Part shown: piece after piece, positions 35,201-47,507 of the stretch
Layout of the letters: every line of letters starts with the position of its first letter
Position numbering within the stretch: the first letter of the stretch is position 1
Assembly: GCA_000469685.2 (NCBI GenBank)
Contig: LS997567.1
Location: forward strand, 43,748,275 to 43,812,274
Reading direction: 5' to 3'
DNA: 64,000 nt
Source of the DNA: Haemonchus contortus
Lineage: Eukaryota > Nematoda > Chromadorea > Rhabditida > Trichostrongylidae
Position numbers and translations under genes: made by a program
The notes under the pieces: model-generated
Told to the model about the DNA's origin: nothing
Database searches by the model: none
What the model saw: only the letters and a program-made list of their open reading frames with translations

Positions 35201-38200
35201 TTCACGAAACAGCTCAGAGATATTACAATCCGGACCAATCTAAACTGACTTCCGTCTAAATTTGTTACCAATACCATTACTTAGGCTTGAGGATTTCCAT
35301 GACTTCTTGACTTGCATCTCCTTAAAGAGGAGGATTGATTTGAAGGGCATTTCTGTCATCAGTATAGACTTTTGGGATTCATTCTATTTAACGGAGAACC
35401 CTCCTCATCTCCCCGGTTTATAGAGTTGCCATAGCAGATGGATGGTGGTCAGGTTTTCCCGCAACTGCCACCCTACTCAGCTTATCTACCCATTTATCGG
35501 GTTCAGTTCACAGGTGTTCGCTTCGCAAAGCAATGAACAAGAAAATCTTCCCGTTGATGTGAAGGCTAGGTGTAGAAGATTTTATCTTGGAATTATTTAT
35601 TATGTTCCGTGAAGAATGCTCCCCATAATCGTTTTGCCCAGAAATGACTCATTTTACCGGATGAATGCTGAGCCTTTTCATTCCCTCGCAAAAACATGTG
35701 AAATCTTTTGCGAAGGCCGCTTTCTGTTCCTAATTCATTATCAACACTTAATAATATTAGTGAACAATCAATGAAGTAGAAGGGGAGAGGTGGTGCTGTA
35801 GCAAGTGGCGCACTATCACCCTGATCGATATCCGTCTTGACCAACCAAGCCTTCCATCCCCCCTGGGTCGGTTCATTGGTACAGGCTTGCGTGGGAGGAT
35901 AAAAGCATTGACCACCGCGAGTCATTGTGTGGCCACATACGCAGTCAAATCACCCCTACCGATTCTGAATAGAAGTCGAATGCGGGGTGCATTCCTCAGA
36001 TGGGTTGATCAACACCCAAAGACTTTAAGTAATCAGTACCAACCAAATATTCTACACCCTTCGTTTCGAAAAGGTTTCAAAAGGGAACCAGAGTGTAGCG
36101 CTTGTGACCGTAAACCTCCGTAGCTGAGCAGTTAGCTTCTTTTATAAAGACATGGAAGGGATGAAAAGAAGAAAGGTTGGACCAGCTTACCGTAAAATAG
36201 CACTGAAAGCGATTCATCCTTACATCGTTCTTTGTTAAAATAACAAAGATTTTTGTAAGTGACGAAATTGCTACCGCACACCGGTTTCTCGTTTGATGAG
36301 CACTCCTTCAACCAATGCTTTGAGTGTTGAAGGCATAGATTTCGTACAACTACTTATAATATTTCTTACTTCTTGGCACTTGGTCCTGAGACAGTTTTCC
36401 TCATTCTGAGCTGACAGTGTCACACCAGATCGGGCAGCAAGACATCTCGCATGAACGAATAGGCAGATGTTTCTGAAGCCTATGTTTATTACTCGATTTT
36501 AGTTGTTTTATTTGTTTTATTATTTATATTTCTTTTTTAGGTATTTTAATTCCTTAAGAACTGTTGAAGGCAGTGGGTACAGTAGGCCATATAAATAGAT
36601 CTACTATATAAGGTGAAAGTAATGAGAGCGAGTATGACCTCGTTGGAAAGAAAACGGCGATAGTGAAAACATCTCGAACATTAGGATCATTCCCGGTCAG
36701 GTGTTCATATCGACTCAGTATATTGCCTGATAGTCAGCGCTCTCTTACCCCACCGCGTATGCAATTGGTCGTTTTGTGGTGAGCCTGTGGGAGCGCGGAT
36801 TATTGATTTCCAACGACCAATATGTCGGCTACGATATAGTATTTTGTGCAAAGATGCTCCAACACTGAGTGTGTTTTCGGAAATGGCGAGTCCTCAGGAA
36901 AGCCTGCTCTGAACCCATTCTGAGCATGTGCTAGGGAACGTCTAGAAGAAATCACCTCGAAAGTGACCCTTTGGACCTATTAATAGTGAACGCAAATGGC
37001 TTGATCGCCTTCAAGTGAAATCTTTTTACAAAAAGGCACATACTCATGTAGAACTCCTTGTGTGTCACACACTGGTTGCCCTTTCAATGTACAGGCAGGT
37101 GGAGGGCACTCGTATGCAGTACTTGTAGCTGATGCCGTTTCCACTGAACAAACTAGATTCTTGTTTTTTCATTCCCAAATTCAGACCTGATAACTAGACA
37201 CTGTACAAGTAGACGAAGAGTTGACTTTGTGTGGCGAGATTGAATTTGATGGAATCACCTGAAAACTTAGTTATGTAAACATGGCAAACACTAAGAGCTA
37301 GTTCTACTCTGTTTTTTGATGAATCCGAAATGATTTTATTTTACATCGTAATGTTCCACGAAGTAATGAAAGTTCTCACTTTGGGAAAACTCCGGGTTGC
37401 ATCAGAACACGGCTTTAGCATTAGTAACGTCGGAGCTGGTCTTCCTTCCTGAAGTAGAAAATGGAGTTCTACTTTTCTTTATCATAGATAATAACAAGGA
37501 AAATAGGAAAGGAGCCCTCCTTGAATAGTGGAGCTCATGCTTTCTGGGAGGCCAATGAACAGGTGCTAGCCGTGACACAGTTCTTTTCTGCTCTTGTCTG
37601 TGCACTCTCACCCAGATAATATCCATGAAATGTAGTAAGCTACTTTCCCAAGTTCATTCGTTTGACACCGTTTTAATAGGATGGGCCCTGCTTTCGACCC
37701 TTTCCTGTCTCGCCTTGACAACAGGTTATGGCCCCTTATCCTCAAAGAGAAGATTCGATCTCTAGTAGGACGGAACGATCACCATCATCAAGATTTATCT
37801 TTGTGATCTTAACAAACCTTCCTGATGAGACAGCTGCTTTGTTGGAAGTGGCACAGATTTTTGTGTGTGTTACCTTGAGCATCACAGACGGGTTTCCTTT
37901 CTTCTGAACAGTATTTGGGGCACTGCTCATCCTGAAATTAGAATCCTCAGCTTACTCGACAACTCCTCTCTTCTTTTATTTAAAATTTCCTCTTATTACA
38001 ACTGCTATTATCTTGTTAAGATTCTTAGCCCAACATGAATGACTCGGTATCTTTAGTCTGGCTTCAGCTGCGAAGAGCAGACAGTTTTACCTAAAGCGAT
38101 AGTTTCGACATAAATTTAGTAGAAAAATAGAGTCAGGCAGGTTAGCGTAGTTCACCCATCAGAATACGATTTTGATCTCTTCAAGTTTGTCTTCCATCCA

Positions 38201-41200
38201 TTCTCGTCAGCTAATCAATATTGGATTGTCCAGAGTGACTGAACATCAGTGGTCTTAGCAAATCATTTTCAGTGATGAATACGGTTCTTCCGGCCTTTGC
38301 AGTCTTGTTGGTAGTTATTTGTTATATTTTAGTGATATGTTGCCACAAGAAACATACGAGTTTGGTCAGAACGTTAATATACAGCTCTGTTTTGACGGTG
38401 CGCACTCAACCTGAGACGGTACATTTAGCTCAGACTCAAGGCCCCTTGGGTAAAGCAGTTGAAATATTGAACAAATCATGTGAGCAGTAGACCAGTAAAA
38501 GTGGAATATGTTTAGAATCGGAGGGTACCGCAAAATAAGGATAATCCGACGTGTTACCGAAATATCAGAATGGCTGCTTTCATAGTCCGCAGGCAGGCGC
38601 GCTGGCGCGCAGGCAGGCGCGCTGGCGCGCTGGCGCGCAGGCAGGCAGGCGCGCTGGCGCGCTGGCGCGCAGGCAGGCAGGCGCGCAGGCAGTGCTAGAG
38701 GGGAGGAGGGAGGCAGACAGTGTAAGGCAAACAGTCCACGCCCCTTCGAAGGTTGTTTGTTTTCAACTCCTCGAAGGGGCGTGGACTGTTTGCCTTACAC
38801 TGTCTGCCTCCCTCCTCCCCTCTAGCACTGCCTGCGCGCCTGCCTGCCTGCGCGCCAGCGCGCCTGCCTGCGGACTATGAAAGCAGCCAATGATGTGAGA
38901 AGCGGAAATCAGTAGCAGAACACTAGTGAAAGGGAAGATATGGGCATTAATCCACCCGTCCTAGATCGATCTGTTCAACCGCATACTGAGGTCTTCTGCG
39001 TGCTGAAATAGATCCAGGCTGGATACCTGGGACTTTGCTACATGAAAGCAGCAACAGGAACTCGTAGGAGTAACTCCGAAGCTGACAGAAGCTTTGTGTG
39101 TTTCCCCATTATTTTTTTAAATTGACATCTACTCGTACCTGGCGGGGCACTATTTAAAATCTGGTGATCACTCACTTTCAGTGAAAAGGTGAGACTCCGT
39201 GAATGACATTGACCGATATGAACTAATACTCGTTCGCTTTCATAACGCATTCGCTGTTGGCAGTTGAAACGGGCTAATTCACACAGTGATCGGTGCGTCT
39301 GAAATGGGAAGCTTTAAAAGATAAAAAAAACAGACTTAAGAAGTCACTCAGTAGCCGGAAGCATTTTCCAAATTAGGTCTTCTTGAAACCTTGTTACGTA
39401 GATAAGATATATATATATATGATTTGATAGGATATGATATGAAATGATATGGTGTGATGTAAAATGATGTAATATGATATGATGTGGTATGATATGATAC
39501 GATATGTATATGATATACGTCTAGGGCATACACCGTTCCTCGTTTCAGAGCAAAATATTGGTACAGAAGTGAGATTAATAGTAATTTAAACTGCTTGATT
39601 TACCATGTTCTGATTGTCACAAATGGTGACGTCCGATGGTGATAGTGGGCACGGAGGGCAATTCATTTCAACCTGAACATTGAATTTGACTTAGCACGTA
39701 AGCTTCGTAGTTATTTGATCACTCGAAAAATTCTTTCAAGAAAAGAAAGCTAAGGAAAACAAGGAGCTTTTGCCCTAGACCCTAAAAAGAATTTCAAATC
39801 TGTAATCATTCGTGAGCTACTATTAAGAGTAACTTCCACAGTTCCTTGGTTTATTTTTCATGACATGAAAATGCTCTTTATAAATTCTTTCAGTGAATGG
39901 GCAAAAACTTTTCTGCCTGCTCTTTCTTCAATATTAAATCTCCTTTTCTTTTGTAGAAAGTCGTTGTTAGGGAATAGGGAAACTATGACCCGAATGAGGA
40001 CCATGGAGAAAATATTCCCTGACTTCCTCACCAAGTTCACTCCGGCTTTGCATTCGCCAACATACGCGAGTTCCACGATCCGGCCGTCATGCCGATGAAC
40101 CTGAAATCGAATTGTTATTTTAACTACGATTCAGCCCCACACTGAGGGACTTGGAAACATGATGTGCTTGAGACTGTTTTTGGTTTGTGCCAGTAAGCTG
40201 TGATTGAGTGTCCAGCACCTCGAACAGCATGACTTCCTCCGGAACAGCTTTTTCCTTTGCTCATTTTGGCTTTTGCCTGTCAATTCAGGAAATAGTACAA
40301 GGAACTCGTCATGAGGAATAGCATAGAGACGGCTTAAGCCTGTTTTTAGGGTTGAAAACCGGCCTTCTAAGATGAAAAGCTGTTCCAGATGTCAGACAGA
40401 TGAAAAACTTCCCTGTCAGTGATTGTCATCAACACAGACCAACAAAACAGAATCTTCATGAATAACCGGCCACTAAATTTGCTAGTCCACCTTCTCTGCT
40501 AAATTTTCGTACCTTGCATGCAAAAAACTTGAACAGACACATGTTTTTGTGTGTCCGGTTATTAGAGTCGCAGACGGGATTCTTCGTCTTGTCACAATCG
40601 GCGGCCGAACACGGTTGTGTCATGTCGAATGGCTGAAACTGGACAAAAACAAAAGTTGACCATCCGTCGGCCAAGTTTGTGATTGTCAGAAAATTCAGCA
40701 CATCGCAACTCGTTTATCCTGCAAGCTTACATGGCCAAGGGAGCACGGTGTTTTACTCCGATGAACTTTAGAACCTCCTCCAACATTTTGAGAATGGCTG
40801 CTTCTCAATCGGGAGTGTGGCAGGACTAGAGGACCCAAGGGTTATACTATCTTCATGGGACAGGTCGGAGGGCAAATCTTGGCACAGGCAGAAATTCCCC
40901 TTCTGTGGGAGCACGTGCCATTGTTGTAACCTAACTCACTTCTCCTGCTCCTGTATTCGACACTGTTCTCTCTTGCTATACATTTCATAATGTTCGACTA
41001 CAACTTTCCTCATTAACCCTGATTACCGTAACTCTTACACTTTTTTTGCTGGTGTTTATAATGTACATGCCTTGTGAATTTCAAAGCTAGCTCTACTTCA
41101 GCCCTTCCCTTTCTCCCAACCCGATTTTCAAAAGAATCAAGTAGCTGCTTGTTGAGACGATTTCCCTGACACCAGTGCTAACGCTAACACAATCAACGGC

Positions 41201-44200
41201 GCGCAGCGAGAGTTTCGATACGGAACTTAAACGGTTGCGATTTTGGTTGGACAGATCGAAGACCACCTAAATAGCTGATGACACACCTGAAGGATGGCAG
41301 AAACTGAAACTGTTCTCGGCGCTGGAGTTGGTGGTATCGATTTACCGCCAAGTAATTCCTCTGTCGATTGTAGCGTACCATTGGAAATAACACTAAAAAA
41401 AACTTTGAAGTCTAGAGAACACGAATAAATGCAGGTCGAAAGAGAAGGAACCGACGTCATTGGTAAAAGTAGATTAGCTGGTAGAGCAGCATGTCCGTCG
41501 ATTGTTTGGACCATTGGTCGACTTGCTTCGACAGCTGCACTTTTGAACTGGGAAGGACTACTGATTTCATCCTTTCTCAAGGCAAGTGCTGCTTGTTCAG
41601 ATGCTATGAGTGTGTCGATATCGTCGAGGAATACCGACGGTACAGCACGTGCTCGTATAGCCTTCTGTAGTTGATTTTGTGGCACTATCAGTTCGTCATC
41701 TTGCAAATCAGGCAATCTTGGAAAGTTTTCAATCAGCGGACTCGATTTCACATCTGAATAGTCATATAACTGAGCATGAGACTTCCTTTGACTTTTGTTC
41801 AGTTTCCTTCGAACGCACCTCCTCTAGAGGTCGATCTAGGGGCCGTAGTGCTGTCAACGCTAGGTTGCTTCTTCATCTCCATGCCACTTCCTTCAATGTC
41901 TGGTACATCCGCAGTACTGTTTACTTAAAGATGTCATTATAGGAAAGTTTATGTTCTGTAATCTCGTATGTCTGAATTTCTAAATTAATTTTTGTTAAAT
42001 AATACGAACCGTTTGTAGTGCCCATCGTAAACGTCTCATTCGGCTGGTTGCACTCTCCGTAGTGCCGTAATAGGACCTCAGGTTTTCTTTTGTTTCTCAG
42101 ATTGCAATTCATTTTCTCGAATCTGAACTTTACATAGCTTGAAGAAATTGGATTCTCATAACACTTGTGCCACCACAATCCAGCAGAAGAAGAAGGACGT
42201 TAATGTCGTTTTTCAACGTAAACGACAATGCCGAGGATAAAACGAATTTTCTCGGACTGGGCTACATGGGAATGAATTAGGATGAAAGTTTTCAGAAAAA
42301 TTGACAAATGTTTTACATTGATTTGACAAGGAGCGAAAATTGTTCAGGAAGGGAATAATAGCGGAATGAACTGGGTGAAATAATCGAATACCTAGAGGTG
42401 ACAACAATGAAAATGATCAAAACAATCAGTAATAAGAACTAAAAGCATAAGTTCAATATTAAAGCAAATTGAATAAATCTTTTTTTATAAGAAACACTTA
42501 TTAACTGTTGAACCACATCACCAACTATATGATTCATTGCAATAAACATGTAAAGTAAAGTTTAAAGAGCTCACATGCATTCATTTTCGTGAGTAGCTCC
42601 ATTTTCATCGCATACAGCTGTGTCGTTGCTGAATAGGCAGCCAGCATCGCAGTCTTCTTGCTGCACTTCCTTTTCCAAACACTCTCCATCATGACTCTGA
42701 TACATTTAAAAACTGATAAAGTGGATTTAATCAAACTACTAAATAGACTAAATAAAACAAAACCTTGAGCGATCCAATGATATTATTACCTTCAATAAAA
42801 CACGCCCACTTGTTTTCCTTAGCAGGCATTGCATCCGAAAGAAAACGCACTCATTGACATATGTTCGGCCTGGGAAAGAGAGTTTTAATTAGATATTTCG
42901 GGCCCTCAGAAAGCTGAAAAAAACGCCTACTACTCAACATAATTGTTATTCAGTATATGAAATTTTGTTTGATTACTAACTCGCGAAAAATAGGCGAAAA
43001 TAAAAACTCGTACGACAAGATTTTTTCACAAGCTGAAATAAGAGGTAGCCTAAAGAGATGTCGAGGTGAACCTTCGAATTGAAGGCTTTATACTGCGATC
43101 TTACCGTAGTTATCACATATCGGACTTCGATGCGTTGGACACAGATTTCTGGGACAGCACGGACCCTTGTAGGCGAGTTTGGTGTCTGAAACGAAATATT
43201 TACTAATTGACTAATTTATGACCTACTCCTAGTTATTTTTATTACTTATTTCATGGTCGAAGTGATCTCCTATTATGGGTGTTGTTTGAAACACCCAGAT
43301 TGATGGCTCTAACAACATCTACAATAGAGGATATTGAGTGATTTTTCATTATCAAAGTCTAGTACCTGCTGACGTAGAATTTCTGAGCTTTTTGTAGTTC
43401 TGACAATACAAAATATGATTTGTATAAGAACACTTTCTTGCGTGAAAAGTGTTGATGAAAGTAAAAAGTGAGAGGGGCAGGAGAATCAGGCAAGGAGCTT
43501 GAAGATGAGAGTCAAACAGGCAGGAGTTGCGTAGTTTGTTATACCAGTTGGTAATTTACTACTACAAAACGATAAAGTCAGGCTATAGACATTACTTCAG
43601 TGGACCGTTATGCTAAAGAAGGGATCGTGTAGGATGCAAAAAAATTTGTTTTGCCATTTAAAAAAACTTGTGTAGTTGGAAATCTTCCGAGAAATGACTG
43701 CACAAATTCTACAAGACAGCTTGAAACTGTTTTTTGAACAGTAATAAGCTCGAGATTTTTGCAACAAAAACTAGACTTAGGAATATTTAAAGTTTCCATC
43801 ATCGCAACACTAAAGAGAAGTCCAGATGAATCCAGTCCCTTTATGTGTTTTCAAGGTTGTTTTTTCAGTTTTCATTTGAAGCCTGTTTTTTATTTTGATT
43901 GATCTGATCTCTAAAGTTGCCTTTCGTGGTCGTTTGCTTGAAACGCTTTCCATCCATCGCGCAAAGGTTAGATGGTTTTACGATCAAACACTCTTGTGTT
44001 CTCGCCGTCTTTGCAAAGCATTTTATCAAAACCATTTTATCATCGACTACTTGGCGTGTCAAATCAAAAAAGCTAGACGACAGGAGAAACAACACTTTTG
44101 AAAGTTTTTTTTTCTGGAAATTTCCGGTTTTCAGTGTTCAAACATTCAATTCTGTTTGATAATATGAATATTCAAAATTCCATTCAATCGAAACTTTCGC

Positions 44201-47200
44201 CAATTTTCAATTGCATTTTTATGAAAAAAAACAAAACCCATTGAAAATGATCACTGTTTTCTAACTTTTTCTTCCTCTTTTACCATACACCTCAATGATC
44301 TTCGAAGGGTTCGAAAATGGGAAGGACCACCATAACGACCTCAAAATTTTCTTGTTCTTGCACCATCTTTCCTCAGCTTGAAGTAATTGTTCAAAGCAGT
44401 CTTGAGGTCATTCGATGTGATAAGAGGCAGTTTACCGAGTAGAAAACGGTGGCCGTGAAAGGCTCGCTATCAATTGCTAAAGTCGGTTTTAACTCTATAA
44501 ATCACTCTTGCCGACACGAAAACTCGATACGAAAGAGATGTTGTTTTGTAGACGATTTTAGTCGGTTGATACACCACGTTGATTTTCCTATCGAGTGGTA
44601 GAGATGAGTAGTGATCGAATGTTTTCAATCGAATGGCCTAGAAATCTTCAAAGTACATCGTTCCGTTTTTTACGCAATTTTGAGGGCTATCATTCTCTCG
44701 TCACCTTTATTCATAGTACACTATCTACTACTGCTTGGAGAACTTTTGGTAAAGCTACAAGTGCATACATGAACTTTGAAGAGCTTGATGTTGTCGGCTA
44801 GTTGGAATATGCAGGATAGATTCGATCTAGGAAATCCGGGAATAGTAAAGTGTCTACCCAGAAAGTTGATGCAACCCAGTTGAACCCCTCGGTGACCAAC
44901 TGTCCCTAGCTCCCGAAATGGGACAGCGATCATCAGTAAATGCCACGAACCGCCTCCCACTTTTTGTTAACCTTAGTGGTGACCTTTGCCGTCCATTCAA
45001 TGAATGGTTACGGCCACATTTGCAACATTTCAGAATCAGTTCCTTCCCTTTTGTCTCCAATGCTCTAAGGAGTGTAACACCTCCAGATTTAGCAGCAATG
45101 CGTAGTTTCAAACACTGCGAGTTCGCTAGAGATTTACTACGATTTTTGATCCAGAGGACCGTTTTTTGACCTTTACGCTTAACACTTTTACCACTCACTA
45201 ATCGTTTCATTTCCAGTCTGCCATGATCTCTTCATAGAGAGGGTTTTCTCTTAACTCTCTAAACAACGAGTGACTTATGGTTGGGTAGAGAGATGAGCAT
45301 TCCTTTCCGTTGGTTCAAGAGTAGCGAAAACGTGAGTGTTTTAGAGATAGGGTGCGTCATTTGTCCTTGGTAAAGGTGAAGTAGTGAAGAGGGGTGAAGC
45401 GTAACACCCTTGACCTATAGCAGTACAAGTAAGTACTTCGTTTCTTGCGCTGGTCTGCATGGAGGAATCCGATAAATGTTGTCATGAAAAAATGTCCCAA
45501 AGGCGATTCGATAGTTTTTTGGTCCCAGTATATGAGATCGATTTGTGATCATCCAAGTCAGCAACGGATCGAATAGGCCGTCAATAAGCGACGGATCCAT
45601 CAAGTATTGTCCACAGAAGAAAGCAGGAATCGATGAGAAAACCTTGTTCCAAGCTGTGAAAAGTTCAACCACAATAACTAAGTGCTATCATACAACGACG
45701 ATGAAATGAAAGCCTGCGGATCGCTCGGGAAGGCTGAAAAAGCGCAATTGTTGAGATCCTTATGTGGAGGATAAGTTAGTGTTCGAAGTATCTCAGAGGA
45801 GATCGCCCTACTGCATCGAGTGGTCTCGATTCAAAGTAATGCAGTCAAAGATCTCGCTATTTTTTTTTACCAAATCAACCGTATTCCGGTTCCAGTGCTA
45901 GATCAAAACCGCTCTATTTGTGTGGGTGGATATGTGAAACGGCTAATTGCTAAAACTGAAATTTGATTCAAACGAAAGATCGATCGATTCTCGGCTCATG
46001 GTCCATAGAAAGTGCTTATCGGCCGATATCATGTTCAACTATTTCATAAAACCAAGCTGACTATGGAATCCGCAAAAAATCCTTTCATGTGGCGGCCATT
46101 GAAAAAGCAGTTCAAGGAATCGCTCTCAAAATGAAGATCAGGATAAATGCATGATCGGGCCGTGTTCAATGAGGTGTTCTTCAACGCCAAAATGATGTAC
46201 ATATCCATCGGAATCATTCATTTCCTTATCGAACGCTATGCTCAGAACAATTAACGGAGCGGAGGGGGAATGGGGTGCGGAACGGGATTTGATGAGACGC
46301 TTAAGGGTGGATTGGGGATGTATGACACTGAAAAAGCTTCATCGAATCAGCTGCTGTTCTCGTTTTCTGCTCGTTTTTCGCGCCGCGACCACCGTAACAT
46401 GTCCTGATACCTCATGCTTACAGGCTACTGCATGGGCTTTAACGTTTTTTGGCGACCAGTGAAAGTAGCAACCTGGTTTTTTCAGTTCTGTACCTTATCC
46501 TCAGGCTTAGGATGTTTGAGGCTGTGGCGACGTACCCCCACCGTTGGGGGTACAAACAAATGAGACATAATTACAGGGATGCGCCATACACACACCGTTC
46601 ATTGATATTTTGTGACTGCTATTTTATGCTTGCTTACTACTTGACAGTCCAATGACATCACAGGAGAACGATGAATTAGTCTAATGCATTGATTTGTATT
46701 GAAGCATGAACAGCGAGCATTCTAATTCAAGTTCATTTTTTGACTTCCGCATTGATTAATAGAAGTCTAAGGGCGTAGTCAATTCAGTACCAGTAATCAT
46801 CACCAGATATTGGAATTAAACGTAAGTAAGTAGGCCCGAAACCCTTCGGTTTCCAGGCAAAAAACGAGGGAAGGTGGAGTTGGAGTGAAAGACAATATAA
46901 AATGAGAGCTGGTGATGGTTCCCAACAGGACCAAGTGGCAGCTTGGGAACATTGCTATATTTTGAAAAGTGTGGAAAGTGTTCTGAAAGATGTTAAAGAC
47001 TGAATTGATCCAGAGAGATCCATACACAGCGAATTACTGCGCAAAGCACAGTATCGTGGCTGAATTTCATTTTTTTTTTGGCTACTCCGTCGCCGATTCA
47101 TATTTTATGAAGTAGCCGTGAAGGACGAAGAAAAAACTGAGAGAAACTTGAAAAACGGTGAAAAGCCAATCGAATGGATATAATGAAAGGGAACAAGAAG

Positions 47201-47507
47201 TCTATAGCGGTTTCAGTTTCTTCAAGTGAAACAAAGAACTTGGATGGAATCGCAACAAACTCAAAAGTACATAGGAGAATTAGAAAATGCTCACCATTTG
47301 ATGATTTACAGTGTAAAAAGCAAGGGTTATCGTAAGTAACTCCGTCAGTACCGCAGACAGGCTCGAATGTCTTCTCACAGCCACATGGTCCTGAATAATG
47401 TCGCAAAAGCTATCACCACTGAATTCTACCCCTGGGGTCGACTTACTGAAAAGTTGCCCAGAGCTGGACGAAATCAAAGAGTACAATACTGTGGCGTAGA
47501 CCAGCAT
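29249..47507 (-). CDS. Secreted multi-Kazal-domain protein, 32 exons, 1238 aa
   Basis: Exons (minus strand): 47507-47447, 47390-47295, 43185-43105, 42869-42790, 42696-42575, 42137-42010, 41753-41287, 40632-40513, 40100-40032, 39672-39604, 39298-39176, 37931-37818, 37258-37195, 37143-37044, 36472-36370, 36305-36191, 35145-34979, 34874-34812, 34533-34349, 34259-34171, 34117-33988, 33770-33674, 33581-33437, 33234-33139, 32997-32849, 32783-32698, 32628-32531, 30847-30737, 30081-29927, 29797-29758, 29502-29385, 29324-29249. All phases fit; the total is 3717 nt. A signal peptide (MLVYATVLYSLISSSSG) leads into about 18 Kazal-like domains (C...C..PVCGTDG.TY.N.C...C pattern; the first is CEKTFEPVCGTDGVTYDNPC). 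Many are linked by GEC or GECC. Exon 7 is a 155-codon linker without Kazal cysteines; exons 13, 18 and 20 are short Ser/Thr/Pro-rich linkers. Kazal domains bind serine proteases or act as matrix modules. Several here have unusual spacing, so inhibition is not certain. Exon 20 uses a GC donor. Introns carry palindromes and a foldback element. Confidence 0.93.
31538..31552. promoter_or_regulatory. NFI-type palindrome (one mismatch)
   Basis: TTGGCAAAATGCCAG fits the nuclear factor I consensus TTGGCA-N3-TGCCAA except for the last base. It lies in the intron between exons 27 and 28 of the Kazal gene, 577 bp from a perfect copy at 32129-32143. Function is inference. Confidence 0.4.
32129..32143. 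promoter_or_regulatory. Perfect NFI-type palindrome
   Basis: TTGGCATTTTGCCAA is an exact TTGGCA-N3-TGCCAA site, the form recognised by nuclear factor I proteins, including C. elegans NFI-1. It lies about 100 bp from the 47-bp-arm hairpin in the same Kazal-gene intron. It may belong to a repeat, since a CCGCGGCAC motif near it recurs near the similar site at 61744. Confidence 0.5.
32239..32345. repeat. Near-perfect 47-bp inverted repeat with 13-nt loop
   Basis: Left arm 32239-32285 and right arm 32299-32345 pair at 46 of 47 positions around the loop TCAGTGTGTCTGG. It sits in the intron between exons 27 and 28 of the Kazal gene. Transcribed from either strand it would form a long precursor-like hairpin. 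It could be a young foldback transposon or a source of small RNA; nothing in the sequence decides between these. Confidence 0.9.
33045..33130. repeat. AT-rich palindromic low-complexity tract
   Basis: A run of ATATGATATTATA-like and ATATCATATGATATC motifs between exons 24 and 25 of the Kazal gene. It resembles the GATAT-type tract at 39400-39520 and is probably simple-sequence expansion. Confidence 0.6.
38571..38889. repeat. Foldback element with internal GGCGCGC tandem repeats
   Basis: Arms of about 179 bp (38571-38749) and 119 bp (38771-38889) are inverted copies that begin TGGCTGCTTTCATAGTCCGC and meet at a 21-nt loop. The outer part is built of short units such as GGCGCGCAGGCA and GGCGCGCTGGCGCGC. 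The left arm has about 60 bp more of these units than the right, so the tandem part has expanded or shrunk on one side. It lies in the intron between exons 11 and 12 of the Kazal gene. No clear target duplication is visible. Confidence 0.9.
39403..39520. repeat. GATAT/GATGT simple repeat tract
   Basis: About 120 bp of degenerate five-base units (GATAT, GATGT, AATGATGTAA and the like) in the intron between exons 10 and 11 of the Kazal gene. The short open frame across it on the minus strand is an artefact of the repeat. Confidence 0.8.
43186..47294. other. Long second intron of the Kazal gene with unassigned open frames
   Basis: This 4.1-kb intron holds several open frames I cannot name: minus 44854-45210 (118 codons, with CCKCGRNHSLNG), minus 45415-45672, and plus 43895-44159. 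Stretches at 45700-46240 look like decayed coding sequence. A perfect small hairpin GTACCCCCA-CCGT-TGGGGGTAC lies at 46532-46553. Transposon debris is the likeliest content, but no terminal repeats were found. Confidence 0.35.

Noticed and set aside
38551..38880. 109-codon open frame rich in Ala/Arg/Gln
   Set aside because: It is simply the translation of the foldback element's GC-rich tandem units and reads through both arms of the palindrome.
39348..39533. Tyr/His/Ser-rich minus frame
   Set aside because: Translation of the GATAT simple repeat tract.
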